DNA of 64,000 bases, taken from positions 2,914,001-2,978,000 of the forward strand of contig CBDCXQ010000001.1 in the NCBI GenBank assembly GCA_965223835.1. The letters run 5' to 3'. Source of the stretch: CAVYXZ01 sp965223835. GTDB lineage: Bacteria; Chloroflexota; Anaerolineae; Aggregatilineales; Phototrophicaceae. The notes below the pieces were generated by a model. It saw only the letters and a list, made by a program, of their open reading frames with translations, had not been told where the DNA came from and ran no database searches. The translations under genes were made by a program, and so were the position numbers. Positions within the stretch are counted from its first letter, which is position 1, and each line of letters opens with the position of its first letter. Positions 50,525 through 59,490 of the stretch are shown here, in pieces.

Positions 50525-51573
50525 TGAACGCGTTTAACCTCTGCAATCACCGCCGCGGTTGCCGGCTCTCGCTGCTGTGGGCTGGGACCAAGTGGATCAC
50601 TAATATCGTCATCGCCTAACAAAGCATGGGCGACATTGCGGACACCATGGGCTAGCGCTTGCAAGTTGTATCCCCCTTCCAGCACAAAAACAATCTTGCC
50701 ATCACAATGTTTTTCCGCCATCGCGATGAGTTCGCGTGTTAAATAGGCGTAACCTGTCAATGACAGATTCATATGTGCCAGGGGATCATCCCAATGCGCA
50801 TCGAAACCAGCGGATACCACCAATAATTGGGGTTTGTAGCGATCTGCCAGAGGCCAGATAATTTCACGAAAGATTGTGGTGTAGTTTTGATCACCATGTC
50901 CAGCATTAAGAGGAATATTCACTGTATAGCCCATACCGGCCCGGCTACCAATCTCCTGCAGTGCACCTGTTCCGGGATAAAAGGGATATTGATGTAGTGA
51001 AACAAATAACGTGTTTGGATCGTCATAAAGTAACGCTTGAGTCCCATTGCCATGATGCACATCATAATCCACAATCATGACGCGTTCTAAGGCATTGGTT
51101 GTACAGGCATGGTGGGCAGCAAGAGCGACATTGCCAAATATGCAAAAACCCATTGCATTGTCACTGACAGCATGATGACCGGGGGGGCGCACGACCGCCA
51201 GCGCATTGGTCGCCCGCCCAACGACAACTTCATCAACGGCCTGAACTACGCCCCCTACTGCCAGTCGAGCAATATCCAGCGACATGGGGCCAAAATAAGT
51301 ATCCGGGTTAAGTAAGACCATGTCTTGATGAGCACCAACCACCCACTTTAAATTCTCTAAATAGTGGCGTGTATGCAACTTAAGAATCAGTTCATCATCA
51401 GCCGGGTCGGGTGTGAGCAACTGCATCCGTGCCGTCAGACCCGCAGAATCAAGTTCCTGCCAGACAGATTTGATGCGTCCGGCAAATTCTGGATGATCAG
51501 CCAGCGTATGCTCGACGTAAAGCGGATGGGTGGAATAAACAGTTGTCACGATGATTTCGGCTATAATGAACAT
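50515..51573 (-). CDS. histone-deacetylase-like (acetoin utilisation/polyamine) amidohydrolase
   Basis: About 352 residues from ATG at 51573 (a frame back to 51615 and a GTG at 51549 are possible). Arginase/deacetylase fold. VRPPGHHAVSDNAMGFCIFG has the His-His charge relay. VMIVDYDVHHGNGTQALLYD has the Zn-binding Asp and His. VSAGFDAHWDDPLAHM has the second Zn Asp, and FVLEGGYNLQALA the catalytic Tyr. It removes acetyl groups from an amine (protein lysine or polyamine). The closest bacterial functions are AcuC, HdaH and ApaH-type; substrate unresolved. Confidence 0.9.
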   Translation of the reverse strand: MFIIAEIIVTTVYSTHPLYVEHTLADHPEFAGRIKSVWQELDSAGLTARMQLLTPDPADDELILKLHTRHYLENLKWVVGAHQDMVLLNPDTYFGPMSLDIARLAVGGVVQAVDEVVVGRATNALAVVRPPGHHAVSDNAMGFCIFGNVALAAHHACTTNALERVMIVDYDVHHGNGTQALLYDDPNTLFVSLHQYPFYPGTGALQEIGSRAGMGYTVNIPLNAGHGDQNYTTIFREIIWPLADRYKPQLLVVSAGFDAHWDDPLAHMNLSLTGYAYLTRELIAMAEKHCDGKIVFVLEGGYNLQALAHGVRNVAHALLGDDDISDPLGPSPQQREPATAAVIAEVKRVHQL

Positions 51574-51644
51574 AACGACGGTTAGGATTGTGAATGTAAA
51601 ATCTGCATTGTGCAATACCCGATATAATCAGAGGCAAACGCTGC

Positions 51645-53060
51645 ATGAATTCTGACCCGGTTACCGACTCGCATCGTCGCGGTCGGCGACGCCCCCAACA
51701 CGTACCACGATCTGTTGCCCGGTCGGTGTATAAGAGTCTCGGCTTAAAAAAGAAAAGTAAAGGCAATGATATGCAATATGAACGCCTGGTAAAGTGGGCG
51801 TCCGAAGTCTGGCAAGAGCGTTGGTCAGATCGCGAGTATGTCACGGTCTGGGCATCGGCAGAATGTAGTAACCATGTGGCCCAACGCCAGGTAAAACCTG
51901 GTCGCAAACTGCGTGGCAAAGCCCGCTATGCGGGTGCTGACATTCTTGATTGCCCGGCAATCGTGCCCATCAGTGATTATGGCTCTCGTGGTCGCTCCAC
52001 TGTTTTGATGGCATCAGCCGGAGCCTATGCGTTCAAATTCGAAGTTGATGATGAAGATCCTTTCGAGGTCATCTACGCCAGCTCCTATATTGACGACGAT
52101 TCCCAGGACCTGCTGGCAGTCGCCTTGCTGCCGCACGACAAGCTCGAGACCTGGGCCGCATTCGAATACGCCTGTGCCCGTGCCGTCCGTCCCCGCATCC
52201 GACGCCGCCGCGACGTTTACATCATCGGCGGCACCGACTCCTTCTTCGACCCGACGGTCGATTGGGAAGATGTGATTCTCCCCGAACATCTCAAAGATGA
52301 TTTGCTCGAAGATATGGAAGCATTCTTTAACAAGGGTGTCGATATTTACCGTGAACTCAAGCTCGCCCCGTTTCGTAAGTTGTTGCTGGCGGGAGTCCCC
52401 GGCACTGGCAAAACGATGCTGTGCGCCGCGATGGCAAAACTCGCAATCGCCAATGGGCGCGTGGTTGTCTATGTTTCTGGCTCGGACCGTGATGGCGCTT
52501 CATTTGAGAAGATTCAGCGGGCACTCCAGGCCGTCACCGCTGCCCGCTATCCCGTACTGATGATCGTTGAAGAGCTTGATGCGTACCTGCGCGATGATGA
52601 CAAAGCCCGCGTGTTGAACGTGCTGGATGGCGTCGAATCGCCCAACAATCCGCAGGGCGCGTTGTTGCTGGCAACGACCAATTACCCGGAAGTCATCGAT
52701 GAGCGTATCGCCAAACGCCCTGGTCGTCTGGATCGCATTTTCGTCATTCCGACCATCGAAAATCGCGATCATGCTGAAGAAATGCTGCGGCACTACATGG
52801 CCGAGCAGTGGCGCGATGAACACGCCGCGGTTGCTGCGCAGTTAGTCGGCCAACCGGGCGCGTTCGTGCGCGAATCGGCACTTCATGCGCGTATGTTGGC
52901 CGCCCATTCCCACAGCACCGATGTCACGCTGGATTTTCTGCAAGAGTCGGTGGATAGTCTCCTGCGCCAGATTCGTTCCAGCGGCGATTTTATGGCCCGC
53001 CGCCAGCAAATCGGCTTAAATACTCGGAATAATCGTAAGTCCAGCCGCCACCCGAATTAA
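51645..53060 (+). CDS. AAA-family ATPase (FtsH/BCS1-like core)
   Basis: 471 residues (ATG at 51771 with AAAGG upstream is an alternative start, removing a basic 42-residue N-terminus). The N-terminal half is a unique alpha/beta domain (YERLVKWASEVWQERWSDRE). The AAA module follows: Walker A LLAGVPGTGKTMLCAAMAKL, Walker B PVLMIVEELDAYLRDDD, sensor-1 LLLATTNYPEVID, arginine fingers RIAKRPGRLDRIFVIP. There is no protease domain, so it is a chaperone- or remodelling-type ATPase. Substrate unknown. Divergent from the deacetylase-like gene. Weak TATAAT -10 at about 51633. Confidence 0.85.
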   Translation: MNSDPVTDSHRRGRRRPQHVPRSVARSVYKSLGLKKKSKGNDMQYERLVKWASEVWQERWSDREYVTVWASAECSNHVAQRQVKPGRKLRGKARYAGADILDCPAIVPISDYGSRGRSTVLMASAGAYAFKFEVDDEDPFEVIYASSYIDDDSQDLLAVALLPHDKLETWAAFEYACARAVRPRIRRRRDVYIIGGTDSFFDPTVDWEDVILPEHLKDDLLEDMEAFFNKGVDIYRELKLAPFRKLLLAGVPGTGKTMLCAAMAKLAIANGRVVVYVSGSDRDGASFEKIQRALQAVTAARYPVLMIVEELDAYLRDDDKARVLNVLDGVESPNNPQGALLLATTNYPEVIDERIAKRPGRLDRIFVIPTIENRDHAEEMLRHYMAEQWRDEHAAVAAQLVGQPGAFVRESALHARMLAAHSHSTDVTLDFLQESVDSLLRQIRSSGDFMARRQQIGLNTRNNRKSSRHPN

Positions 53061-53065
53061 GCGCC

Positions 53066-53097
53066 ATATCCCTCTAAACTTACCACTAGAGGGATAT
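53066..53097 (+). terminator. hairpin after the AAA ATPase gene
   Basis: An 11-bp perfect inverted repeat (ATATCCCTCTA 53066-53076, TAGAGGGATAT 53087-53097) directly after the stop. The downstream sequence TATTGTG is a poor U-run, so it may be a weak terminator or an RNA-stabilising hairpin. Confidence 0.5.
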
Positions 53098-53100
53098 TAT

Positions 53101-53238
53101 TGTGTCTCGCGCAACCGCTACTACGGCACCCGCCTCGTAGATTACGAGCAGTTGCCTGCCCGTTTTGAGACATACACCCCTGCCGATCAGCAGCGAGTTC
53201 GGTCACGGATGAATGCAGTTGCCAAACTACCTCAGTAA
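53101..53238 (+). pseudogene. possible C-terminal gene remnant
   Basis: A 45-codon frame with coding-like composition but no start codon or SD, reading RNRYYGTRLVDYEQLPARFE then TYTPADQQRVRSRM and ending TAA at 53238. It follows the ATPase terminator. It could be a decayed tail of a duplicated gene; no family recognised. Confidence 0.25.
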
Positions 53239-53250
53239 AATGTCGTCCGG

Positions 53251-54375
53251 CTACACTACAAACTCGCCATTCTGATAGAACAACTCACCATCAACGTGAA
53301 TCGTGCTATCGTTGCGCATATCGCAGATCATGTCCCAGTGAACGGCACTATCGTTTTTGCTGCCAGTCTCAGGATAGCCCTTGCCAATCGCGACATGCAC
53401 CGTCCCGCCAATCTTCTCATCAAACAGGATGCTGCCCGTAAATTGTTGAATACCGAAGTTTGTCCCAATCGCGAATTCGCCCAGAAAACGCGAACCGGCA
53501 TCGGTATCCAGTTGGGCCTGCAACAATTCATCGTTTTCTTCCGCGCTGGCCTGCACAACCTTACCCTGCTCAAACTTGAGTTCGATGCCTTTGACGGCCC
53601 GCCCGCCCACAATTGATGGGAAATCAAAGCGCATCCAGCCGTTAACCGAGTCTTCTACCGGCCCCGTGAAGATCTCGCCGCTCGGCATATTCTTGTGCCC
53701 ATCGCTATTGATAAATGTTCGCCCGGCGATCGATAATTCCAGGTCCACATTCGGACCTTGCAATTTGACCTGCTGTTTACCGTTCAGCCAATCGACCTTT
53801 TTCTGCTGCATCTCGCTGATCTTGCGCCATTCTGCAACCGGGTCTTCGCGGTCACAAAAGGTCGCGCCATAGACAAAATCTTCGTACTCATCCAGGCTCA
53901 TGTTGGCTTCCTGCGCATAGGCCTGCGTGGGATACAGTGTCCCGACCCATTTCATTTTGCCTTCAGCAGCCCGGCTTAAGCGTGTATCCAGCCAGACGCG
54001 TTGGGCAGCCCGTTGTTGTTGCATCCGTTTGGCCGAGATTCCGGTCATTGCCCGCGTATTCTCGGTGGCACCCACCCGAATATAGACATCGGCCTGTTCG
54101 TAGTACAGCGAATGCATCGGGTTCAGCCATTCCAGTTGCGCATCGCTACCTTCGCGCAACAGCGTACGCTGCATCTGCTCGTCACTCACCATCAACGTCG
54201 GCAGTCCACCGGCTTCCAGCACCGCTTTATATACTTCGCGCAAGGCTGGGAGCGCAGCCACATCACCCAGAATACCAACCCACTCCGCCGATTGTACTTC
54301 CGTCGAATAATTCACCAGCAATTGTGCCAGCCGTTCCAAACGAACATCGCTCATTTCAACATCTCCTATTTGCAA
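53251..54375 (-). CDS. M29 family aminopeptidase (AmpS/PepS-like), copy 2
   Basis: 374 residues (start at 54375 or the ATG 7 codons later). Thermophilic-metallo-aminopeptidase family: RLERLAQLLVNYSTEVQ N-terminus, then the domain with GPNVDLELSIAGRTFINSDG, MPSGEIFTGPVEDSVNGWMR and IELKFEQGKVVQASAEENDE. The C-terminal metal ligands lie in SAVHWDMICDMRNDSTIHVD. Cytosolic dinuclear-metal exopeptidase releasing N-terminal residues. It is a diverged tandem duplicate of the gene 10 bases upstream. Confidence 0.93.
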   Translation of the reverse strand: MQIGDVEMSDVRLERLAQLLVNYSTEVQSAEWVGILGDVAALPALREVYKAVLEAGGLPTLMVSDEQMQRTLLREGSDAQLEWLNPMHSLYYEQADVYIRVGATENTRAMTGISAKRMQQQRAAQRVWLDTRLSRAAEGKMKWVGTLYPTQAYAQEANMSLDEYEDFVYGATFCDREDPVAEWRKISEMQQKKVDWLNGKQQVKLQGPNVDLELSIAGRTFINSDGHKNMPSGEIFTGPVEDSVNGWMRFDFPSIVGGRAVKGIELKFEQGKVVQASAEENDELLQAQLDTDAGSRFLGEFAIGTNFGIQQFTGSILFDEKIGGTVHVAIGKGYPETGSKNDSAVHWDMICDMRNDSTIHVDGELFYQNGEFVV

Positions 54376-54385
54376 AAGATTGTGC

Positions 54386-55504
54386 CTAAATCACAAACGC
54401 ACCATTCCGATAGAACAACTCACCATCTACCCGAATTTCGCTGTCATGTCGTATATCACAAATCATATCCCAATGCACTGCGCTCTTGTTCTGGCTACCG
54501 GTTTCAACATAACCCTCGCCGATTGCCATGTGAACGGTGCCACCAATCTTTTCGTCGAACAAGATATTGCCGGTGAATTGTTGAATGCCAAAGTTGGTGC
54601 TGATCGCAAATTCCCCCAAATAACGCGACCCAGCGTCGGTATCCAATTGTGCCAGCAGCAAATTTTCATTCTCTTCCGCACTGGCCTGCACAACCTTGCC
54701 TTGCTCGAATTTCAATTCAATGCCGGACACAGCCCGACCTGCAACAATCGACGGATAGCTAAAACGCACCCAGCCGTTCACCGAATCTTCAACCGGCCCG
54801 GTAAAAATCTCACCATCAGGGAAATTCTTTTTACCATCGGCATTGATGAACTTGCGTCCAGCAATCGAAAGTGTCAAATCGATATGGGGGCCACTGAGTT
54901 TGATCTCCTGTTTGCCCTGCAACCAGTCTACTTTCTGCTGCTGCAGGTCAGCCAGCTTGCGCCATTCTGCGACGGGATCAGCCTGATCCAGCAACATCGC
55001 GCCGTAGACAAAATCTTCGTACTCTTCGAGACTCATGTTGGCTTCCTGTGCATCAGCCTGTGTCGGGTTCTGCGTCACCGTCCACTTCAGCGACCCCTCA
55101 CCATCGCGCCGACTATAGGTCTCGGTGAGTGGGCGGGTTGCCCTTTGGCGAGTTTGCAAACGCTGCGGATCAATGCCGGTCATGGAGCGGGTGTTCTGTT
55201 CACCCAGAACGCTAATGAGCACATCAATCTGGTCATATTGTAGGATTTGAGTCGGGCTAAGCCAGGCCAATTGGTCGTCGTTTGCGCTCTGCAAGTAAGT
55301 CCGCGAGATCGTGTCGTCATGTAAGAGCAATGTTGGATAACCACCTGCGCGTAATACCGCCCGGTACAATTCACGCATGGCGGGCAACGTTATGACGTCT
55401 CCACTCAAACCAACCCATTCACCCGGTTGAACATATACCGAGTAGTTTACAAGCACATCAGCAAGGCGTTCCAACCGCGACTCAGCCATTGATTTCCCTC
55501 CCAA
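54386..55504 (-). CDS. M29 family aminopeptidase (AmpS/PepS-like), copy 1
   Basis: 372 residues. Same architecture as copy 2: GPHIDLTLSIAGRKFINADG, FPDGEIFTGPVEDSVNGWVR, ELKFEQGKVVQASAEENENL, and SAVHWDMICDIRHDSEIRVD with the His-Asp metal ligands. The copies differ mainly in the N-terminal half and the YEQADVYIRVG/YDQIDVLISVLG region, implying different peptide preference. GGGAGG SD. It starts 7 bases after a terminator-like hairpin separating it from tpx. Confidence 0.93.
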   Translation of the reverse strand: MGGKSMAESRLERLADVLVNYSVYVQPGEWVGLSGDVITLPAMRELYRAVLRAGGYPTLLLHDDTISRTYLQSANDDQLAWLSPTQILQYDQIDVLISVLGEQNTRSMTGIDPQRLQTRQRATRPLTETYSRRDGEGSLKWTVTQNPTQADAQEANMSLEEYEDFVYGAMLLDQADPVAEWRKLADLQQQKVDWLQGKQEIKLSGPHIDLTLSIAGRKFINADGKKNFPDGEIFTGPVEDSVNGWVRFSYPSIVAGRAVSGIELKFEQGKVVQASAEENENLLLAQLDTDAGSRYLGEFAISTNFGIQQFTGNILFDEKIGGTVHMAIGEGYVETGSQNKSAVHWDMICDIRHDSEIRVDGELFYRNGAFVI

Positions 55505-55510
55505 TTAAAA

Positions 55511-55534
55511 CAAAAAGACGGCCATTACGCCGCC
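55511..55534 (-). terminator. terminator between tpx and the aminopeptidase pair
   Basis: On the minus strand GGCGGC (55534-55529) pairs with GCCGTC (55522-55517, one G-U), loop 6, followed by TTTTTG. It ends the tpx transcript, or attenuates read-through into the aminopeptidase genes whose ribosome site starts right after it. Confidence 0.65.
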
Positions 55535-55558
55535 TATCAAATGTACTACTCATAGAAA

Positions 55559-56071
55559 TTAAATGAGTTCACGCGCCGTTGTCAATGCCGCATCAAAATC
55601 AACCGTATTTCCAATTATCGGCACATATTCAGCATAGCACACAACATTGTCAGCATCCAGCACAAACAGTGCCCGCTGACATACACGCCAGTCGGTATCA
55701 TGCACACCATAATCATCAGCAAACTGCATATCACGATAAGTTGAAAGCGTCTCCGTGTTCTGAACGCCCTCATTGCCGCAATAGCGACCCAGTGCAAACG
55801 GCAAATCAGCGCTGATCGTGAGCACTACAATACCTTCACTTAAATCAGCCGCCTCTTGATTAAACCGGTGGGTCTGTGCAGCGCAAACGCCCGTATCAAT
55901 CGACGGGATGACACTCAGAATTTTGACCTTTCCCGCATAGTCACTCAACTGCCGTACACTTTGATCATTGGCAATGAGCTTGAAATCAGGCGCTTGTGAC
56001 CCAACCGTCAGCATTGCCCCCTGAACGTGATGCTCATTTGCACCAACCATCATGCCCGGACGTGTGCTCAT
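55559..56071 (-). CDS. tpx: thiol peroxidase (Tpx-type peroxiredoxin)
   Basis: About 170 residues from ATG at 56071 (GGAG 9 bases upstream; an earlier in-frame ATG at 56101 lacks an SD). Atypical 2-Cys peroxiredoxin: peroxidatic Cys in VIPSIDTGVCAAQTHRFNQE, resolving Cys in FALGRYCGNEGVQNTETLST, and the R of the active site in a DWRVCQRALFVLDADN strand. Reduces alkyl and lipid hydroperoxides with thioredoxin. Monocistronic. It complements the katG/oxyR locus, but no OxyR site was seen here. Confidence 0.95.
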   Translation of the reverse strand: MSTRPGMMVGANEHHVQGAMLTVGSQAPDFKLIANDQSVRQLSDYAGKVKILSVIPSIDTGVCAAQTHRFNQEAADLSEGIVVLTISADLPFALGRYCGNEGVQNTETLSTYRDMQFADDYGVHDTDWRVCQRALFVLDADNVVCYAEYVPIIGNTVDFDAALTTARELI

Positions 56072-56153
56072 CTGAATCACTCCTGGATGCAAAATAATCA
56101 ACAGCGGAGTTTTATCACACGTACCCCATTTTGCAACCGATATTTAGCGCCTT

Positions 56154-57761
56154 CTAATCCACCCCACCAAAACGCCACTTCCCACCAACCATGGTGCCGA
56201 TGACCTCAACACCCAGGATTTCTACGGGCGAAATAGTGAATAGGTCGCTGTCCAGCACGACCAGGTCGGCCAGATACCCTGGCGCTAATTTGCCCAGCTT
56301 GTGTTCCATACTGGCCGCGTAGGCCGGTCCTTGCGTATAACCGCGCAGGGCTTCATCCAGCGTTAATCGCAACTCAGGATACCAGCCATCTGGACCTGGT
56401 GATCCATCTGGTCGTTGACGAGTTACGGCAGCGAAGATGCTTTTCAGGGGTTCGAACGGCTCGATCGGTGAATCTGTGCCCAATGCAATCGGTGCGCCGT
56501 GATCAATCTGCAATCGAATGTTATACGCCCATTGGCTACGCTCACCCCAGGCGAGATTCGCCGCTTCATAGTCCGAGGTTGCGTGCAGGGGTTGCATTGA
56601 GGCGACAACCTGCAATTGCGCCAGCCGGTGGACATCGTCCGGGTGAATAAGTTGCACGTGCTCAATGCGGTGGCGGCGTTGCAGTGGACTTTCACCGCGT
56701 CCCGCTTCTTCCTGGCGAGTTGCTTCAAACACGTCCAGCACATCATGTACCGCCCGGTCGCCAATCGCATGAATGGTCGATGGCAGTCCAGCAGCACTGG
56801 CCCGACTCACCAGCGCTTGCATTTCCTCTTTATCAACAACTGAAATGCCATAATTATCCGGTTCACCCAGATACGGCTCAATCATATAAGCGGTGCGCGG
56901 GCCTAATGCACCATCGGCAAAAATCTTCTGCGCCCCAATGCGAATCCAGTCATCACCAAAACCGGTGCGCAAGCCCGTTGTCAGCGCCGCCTCAATCCAT
57001 TCCTTATTGATATTCTTGACGACCCGCAGCCCCAGTTGTCTCCGTTCCCGAAGAATTTGTAATGCACTGAAGCAGTCTGGTCCATCAAAATCATGAAAGC
57101 CCGTCATGCCGGCAGCCAATGCCTGAGTTTGGGCGATCAACATTTGATCAGCCAGTCGTTCGACTGACGGTTCAGGAATCTGGCTGCGCACCAGATTTAT
57201 CGCAGTCTCAAATAGAATACCGGTGGGTTCACCACGCACATCGCGTTGAATGTGACCGCCATCGGGGTCCGGGGTTGTGGCGATGATACCGCAGCGCTTC
57301 AAAGCCACCGTGTTCACCCAGGCAGCATGTCCACTTTTTGCGCCGAGCCAAACTGGATTGTGCGGTGCTACCGTGTCTAGATCCGCAGCGGTTGGGAATA
57401 TTGGTTGCGGCCAAAAATCCTGCGACCAGCCGAAGCCGCTTATCCAGTCACCCGGCGGTGTCACCTGAACCCGTTCAGCAACTCGCGCCAAAACCAGCGC
57501 CTTAGACGGCAGTTCAAATACATCAACCCAGTGCAATTTTTGCGCAGTCATGGACCAGTGTAGATGGGCATCAGTCAAACCGGGAATTACGGTCATGCCG
57601 TTCAGATTCTGCCGATGTGTTCCCGCTCTGGCTAAGCTCAACATATCATCGTCTGAACCATAGGCAACAATACGCTCAGCACTAATCGCCAGGGCTGATA
57701 CCCGGGTTTGTGGATCGTCCAACGTAATGATGTTGCCATTGAAAAGAACTTTATCAATCAC
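56154..57761 (-). CDS. amidohydrolase, YtcJ/AtzN-like (amidohydrolase 3)
   Basis: About 535 residues; GTG at 57761 overlaps the pfkB stop (GTGATTGA) with AAAAGG upstream, while the frame opens with ATG at 57782. Composite-domain amidohydrolase: DKVLFNGNIITLDDPQTRVS, VIPGLTDAHLHWSMTAQKLH (metal His-x-His), ALAAGMTGFHDFDG, SAAGLPSTIHAIGDRAVHDV, RIEHVQLIHPDDVHRLAQLQ, ALGTDSPIEPFEPLKSIFAA with the metal Asp, and a C-terminal GYLADLVVLDSDLFTI. Hydrolyses C-N or amide bonds; substrate unknown. Last gene of the rpmH-yidC-jag-pfkB string. Confidence 0.88.
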   Translation of the reverse strand: MIDKVLFNGNIITLDDPQTRVSALAISAERIVAYGSDDDMLSLARAGTHRQNLNGMTVIPGLTDAHLHWSMTAQKLHWVDVFELPSKALVLARVAERVQVTPPGDWISGFGWSQDFWPQPIFPTAADLDTVAPHNPVWLGAKSGHAAWVNTVALKRCGIIATTPDPDGGHIQRDVRGEPTGILFETAINLVRSQIPEPSVERLADQMLIAQTQALAAGMTGFHDFDGPDCFSALQILRERRQLGLRVVKNINKEWIEAALTTGLRTGFGDDWIRIGAQKIFADGALGPRTAYMIEPYLGEPDNYGISVVDKEEMQALVSRASAAGLPSTIHAIGDRAVHDVLDVFEATRQEEAGRGESPLQRRHRIEHVQLIHPDDVHRLAQLQVVASMQPLHATSDYEAANLAWGERSQWAYNIRLQIDHGAPIALGTDSPIEPFEPLKSIFAAVTRQRPDGSPGPDGWYPELRLTLDEALRGYTQGPAYAASMEHKLGKLAPGYLADLVVLDSDLFTISPVEILGVEVIGTMVGGKWRFGGVD

Positions 57762-58611
57762 ATCTTTTTGCCTTTTCCACAACAGTCAGCACCTCATCTC
57801 TTGTTGGCGCACCTTCTAACCACAGGCGTGTGATGGCCTGCGCACCCAAACAGGCTGCCACCTGATTTATAGTCTGCATATTGTTATTCAAGGTTGCCAT
57901 GCCAGCCAGCACGGCGGCGGCAAATACGTCGCCCGCCCCGGTTGAATTCACTTCGACAAGCTGTGGCGTCGTATAGTGCTGCGGTTGGCCTTTGAAATAA
58001 TAAGTGCCACCACGTTCAGCCCGTGTTACAAACAAGTGTTTGACAACGTTGGCAACGGCTGGCTCCAGATCAGGCGCTGCAGCAATATCTTCTTCGCTGA
58101 AGACCACGATGTCAACATCAGCTAACACCTGCTCATCAAACCAGCGCTTGAAAAAAACACGCCCATCCGCCCCCCATTTCCGCAGCCAGCCCTGGAGGGT
58201 TAGCAGCACCAACGAGTCTCGAAACAAGTGGGCCAGTTGAGGGTCAATCTCGGCGGTCAGCGGCGCAAGATGCACGAATGGTGTGCGTAACCAATCACGG
58301 GGCAGGTCATAAACACCGATTGGCGCAGCTACAGCCCGAATATACTGGGTTCGATGACCCTTTTCATCATATATGTTTTCAAAAGTACTGGTCGCGTCGG
58401 CAGGGATAACGACCTGCTCAGATACATAGGGATCAAGTTCCCCCAGCAAGGGGTCCGTTGGCTGGGCACTCGTTAGCAGGCGCACTGATAATCCAAAGGC
58501 AGACGCCACCCGCGCGGCATACGAAACCGTTCCGCCCAGGCGACGCCCGCCATCTAGTGTCAAATCGGCTGTGAGATGCCCAATAGCAAGGTAGCTCAAA
58601 CTGGCTACCAA
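57754..58611 (-). CDS. PfkB-family carbohydrate/nucleoside kinase
   Basis: 285 residues. Ribokinase fold: N-terminal YLAIGHLTADLTLDGGRRLG with GG motif (RRLGGTVSYAARVASAFGLS). ATP/anion-hole motif VEVNSTGAGDVFAAAVLAGM, with the catalytic Asp in G-A-G-D. The lid region (STFENIYDEKGHRTQYI) is short, so the substrate may be small. The sugar substrate cannot be deduced. It begins one base after jag ends, and its stop overlaps the amidohydrolase start. Confidence 0.88.
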   Translation of the reverse strand: MVASLSYLAIGHLTADLTLDGGRRLGGTVSYAARVASAFGLSVRLLTSAQPTDPLLGELDPYVSEQVVIPADATSTFENIYDEKGHRTQYIRAVAAPIGVYDLPRDWLRTPFVHLAPLTAEIDPQLAHLFRDSLVLLTLQGWLRKWGADGRVFFKRWFDEQVLADVDIVVFSEEDIAAAPDLEPAVANVVKHLFVTRAERGGTYYFKGQPQHYTTPQLVEVNSTGAGDVFAAAVLAGMATLNNNMQTINQVAACLGAQAITRLWLEGAPTRDEVLTVVEKAKRCD

Positions 58612-58612
58612 T

Positions 58613-59428
58613 CTAGCGTGGCACGATCGTTACTTTACGTGACTGACCTTCACCGACGCTTTTGGTGACAATATCTTCACGGTTACGCAACGCCAGATGA
58701 ACAATCCGCCGTTCATAAGGCGGCATGGGTTCTAAGGTGATTGTCCGTTGTTGATCAATCGCCTGATCCGCCATCCGCCGCGCCAGTTCATTGAGTTTCA
58801 TCGTGCGACGGCGTTTGTATCCGGCAACATCCACCACGATGTTTGCCCGACGCTGAAGCTCCCTGCTGGTAATCAACCGGGTAACATATTGCAGTGATGC
58901 CAGAGTCTCGCCCCGGCGCCCGATCAGTGAACTCAAATCGCTCGATCCAGCAACATCCAATAGCCAGGGTGGGCTTTCGTCGTCCCCGCTTTCGGCTCGT
59001 CGAATTTCGATATGTGCCCGAACTGACATTTTTTCGAGTAGTTCAGTTAATACAACTCGACCAACTTCGGCGTCTTCGTCCAGTGGTCCATCATATAACT
59101 CAGTATCATCACCCACGAATTCGTCGGCTTCATCGTCATCAGCAACCCGCTCGATATAGTCACGGTCAGCCTGTGCCGGAGCCGCCACCGGTTCGGTAGG
59201 CGGGGGTGCCGGTGCCGATGGTGGCGCTTCAGGAGCAGCCGGCTGGCTGATTAATAATTGCAATCGGACCCGCGCCGGGCGCGAACCCAGGCCAAACATG
59301 CCCCGTGACGGCTCTTCCAGAACCTCCACAATAACATCCGTTGGACCAACACCTAATTGTTCCAGGCCTTGTGCAATCGCGGCTTCGACATCTTCACCAG
59401 TGACCTCAATTGAACGCTCTGAGTCCAT
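58613..59428 (-). CDS. jag: KhpB/Jag RNA-binding protein
   Basis: 271 residues in three parts. Jag-N domain (1-55: VTGEDVEAAIAQGLEQLGVG; LEEPSRGMFGLGSRPARVRL). A Pro/Ala/Asp-rich acidic linker. Then a type II KH domain (GSSDLSSLIGRRGETLASLQ, with the G-R-R-G loop) and an R3H domain (EPMPPYERRIVHLALRNRED with R-x3-H). Binds RNA and affects cell-wall growth and division in Gram-positives. The yidC-jag order is the conserved arrangement. SD unremarkable. Confidence 0.95.
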   Translation of the reverse strand: MDSERSIEVTGEDVEAAIAQGLEQLGVGPTDVIVEVLEEPSRGMFGLGSRPARVRLQLLISQPAAPEAPPSAPAPPPTEPVAAPAQADRDYIERVADDDEADEFVGDDTELYDGPLDEDAEVGRVVLTELLEKMSVRAHIEIRRAESGDDESPPWLLDVAGSSDLSSLIGRRGETLASLQYVTRLITSRELQRRANIVVDVAGYKRRRTMKLNELARRMADQAIDQQRTITLEPMPPYERRIVHLALRNREDIVTKSVGEGQSRKVTIVPR

Positions 59429-59490
59429 AGGTACATCCTTAACTTAACGCGGTTGGCAGCGCGTGAAATAAGCACATTTTGTGTAAACGA

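Noticed and set aside
53251..55504. Assembly artefact explaining the duplicated aminopeptidases
   Set aside because: The two copies differ throughout at the protein level, so this is an old tandem duplication rather than a repeated contig segment.
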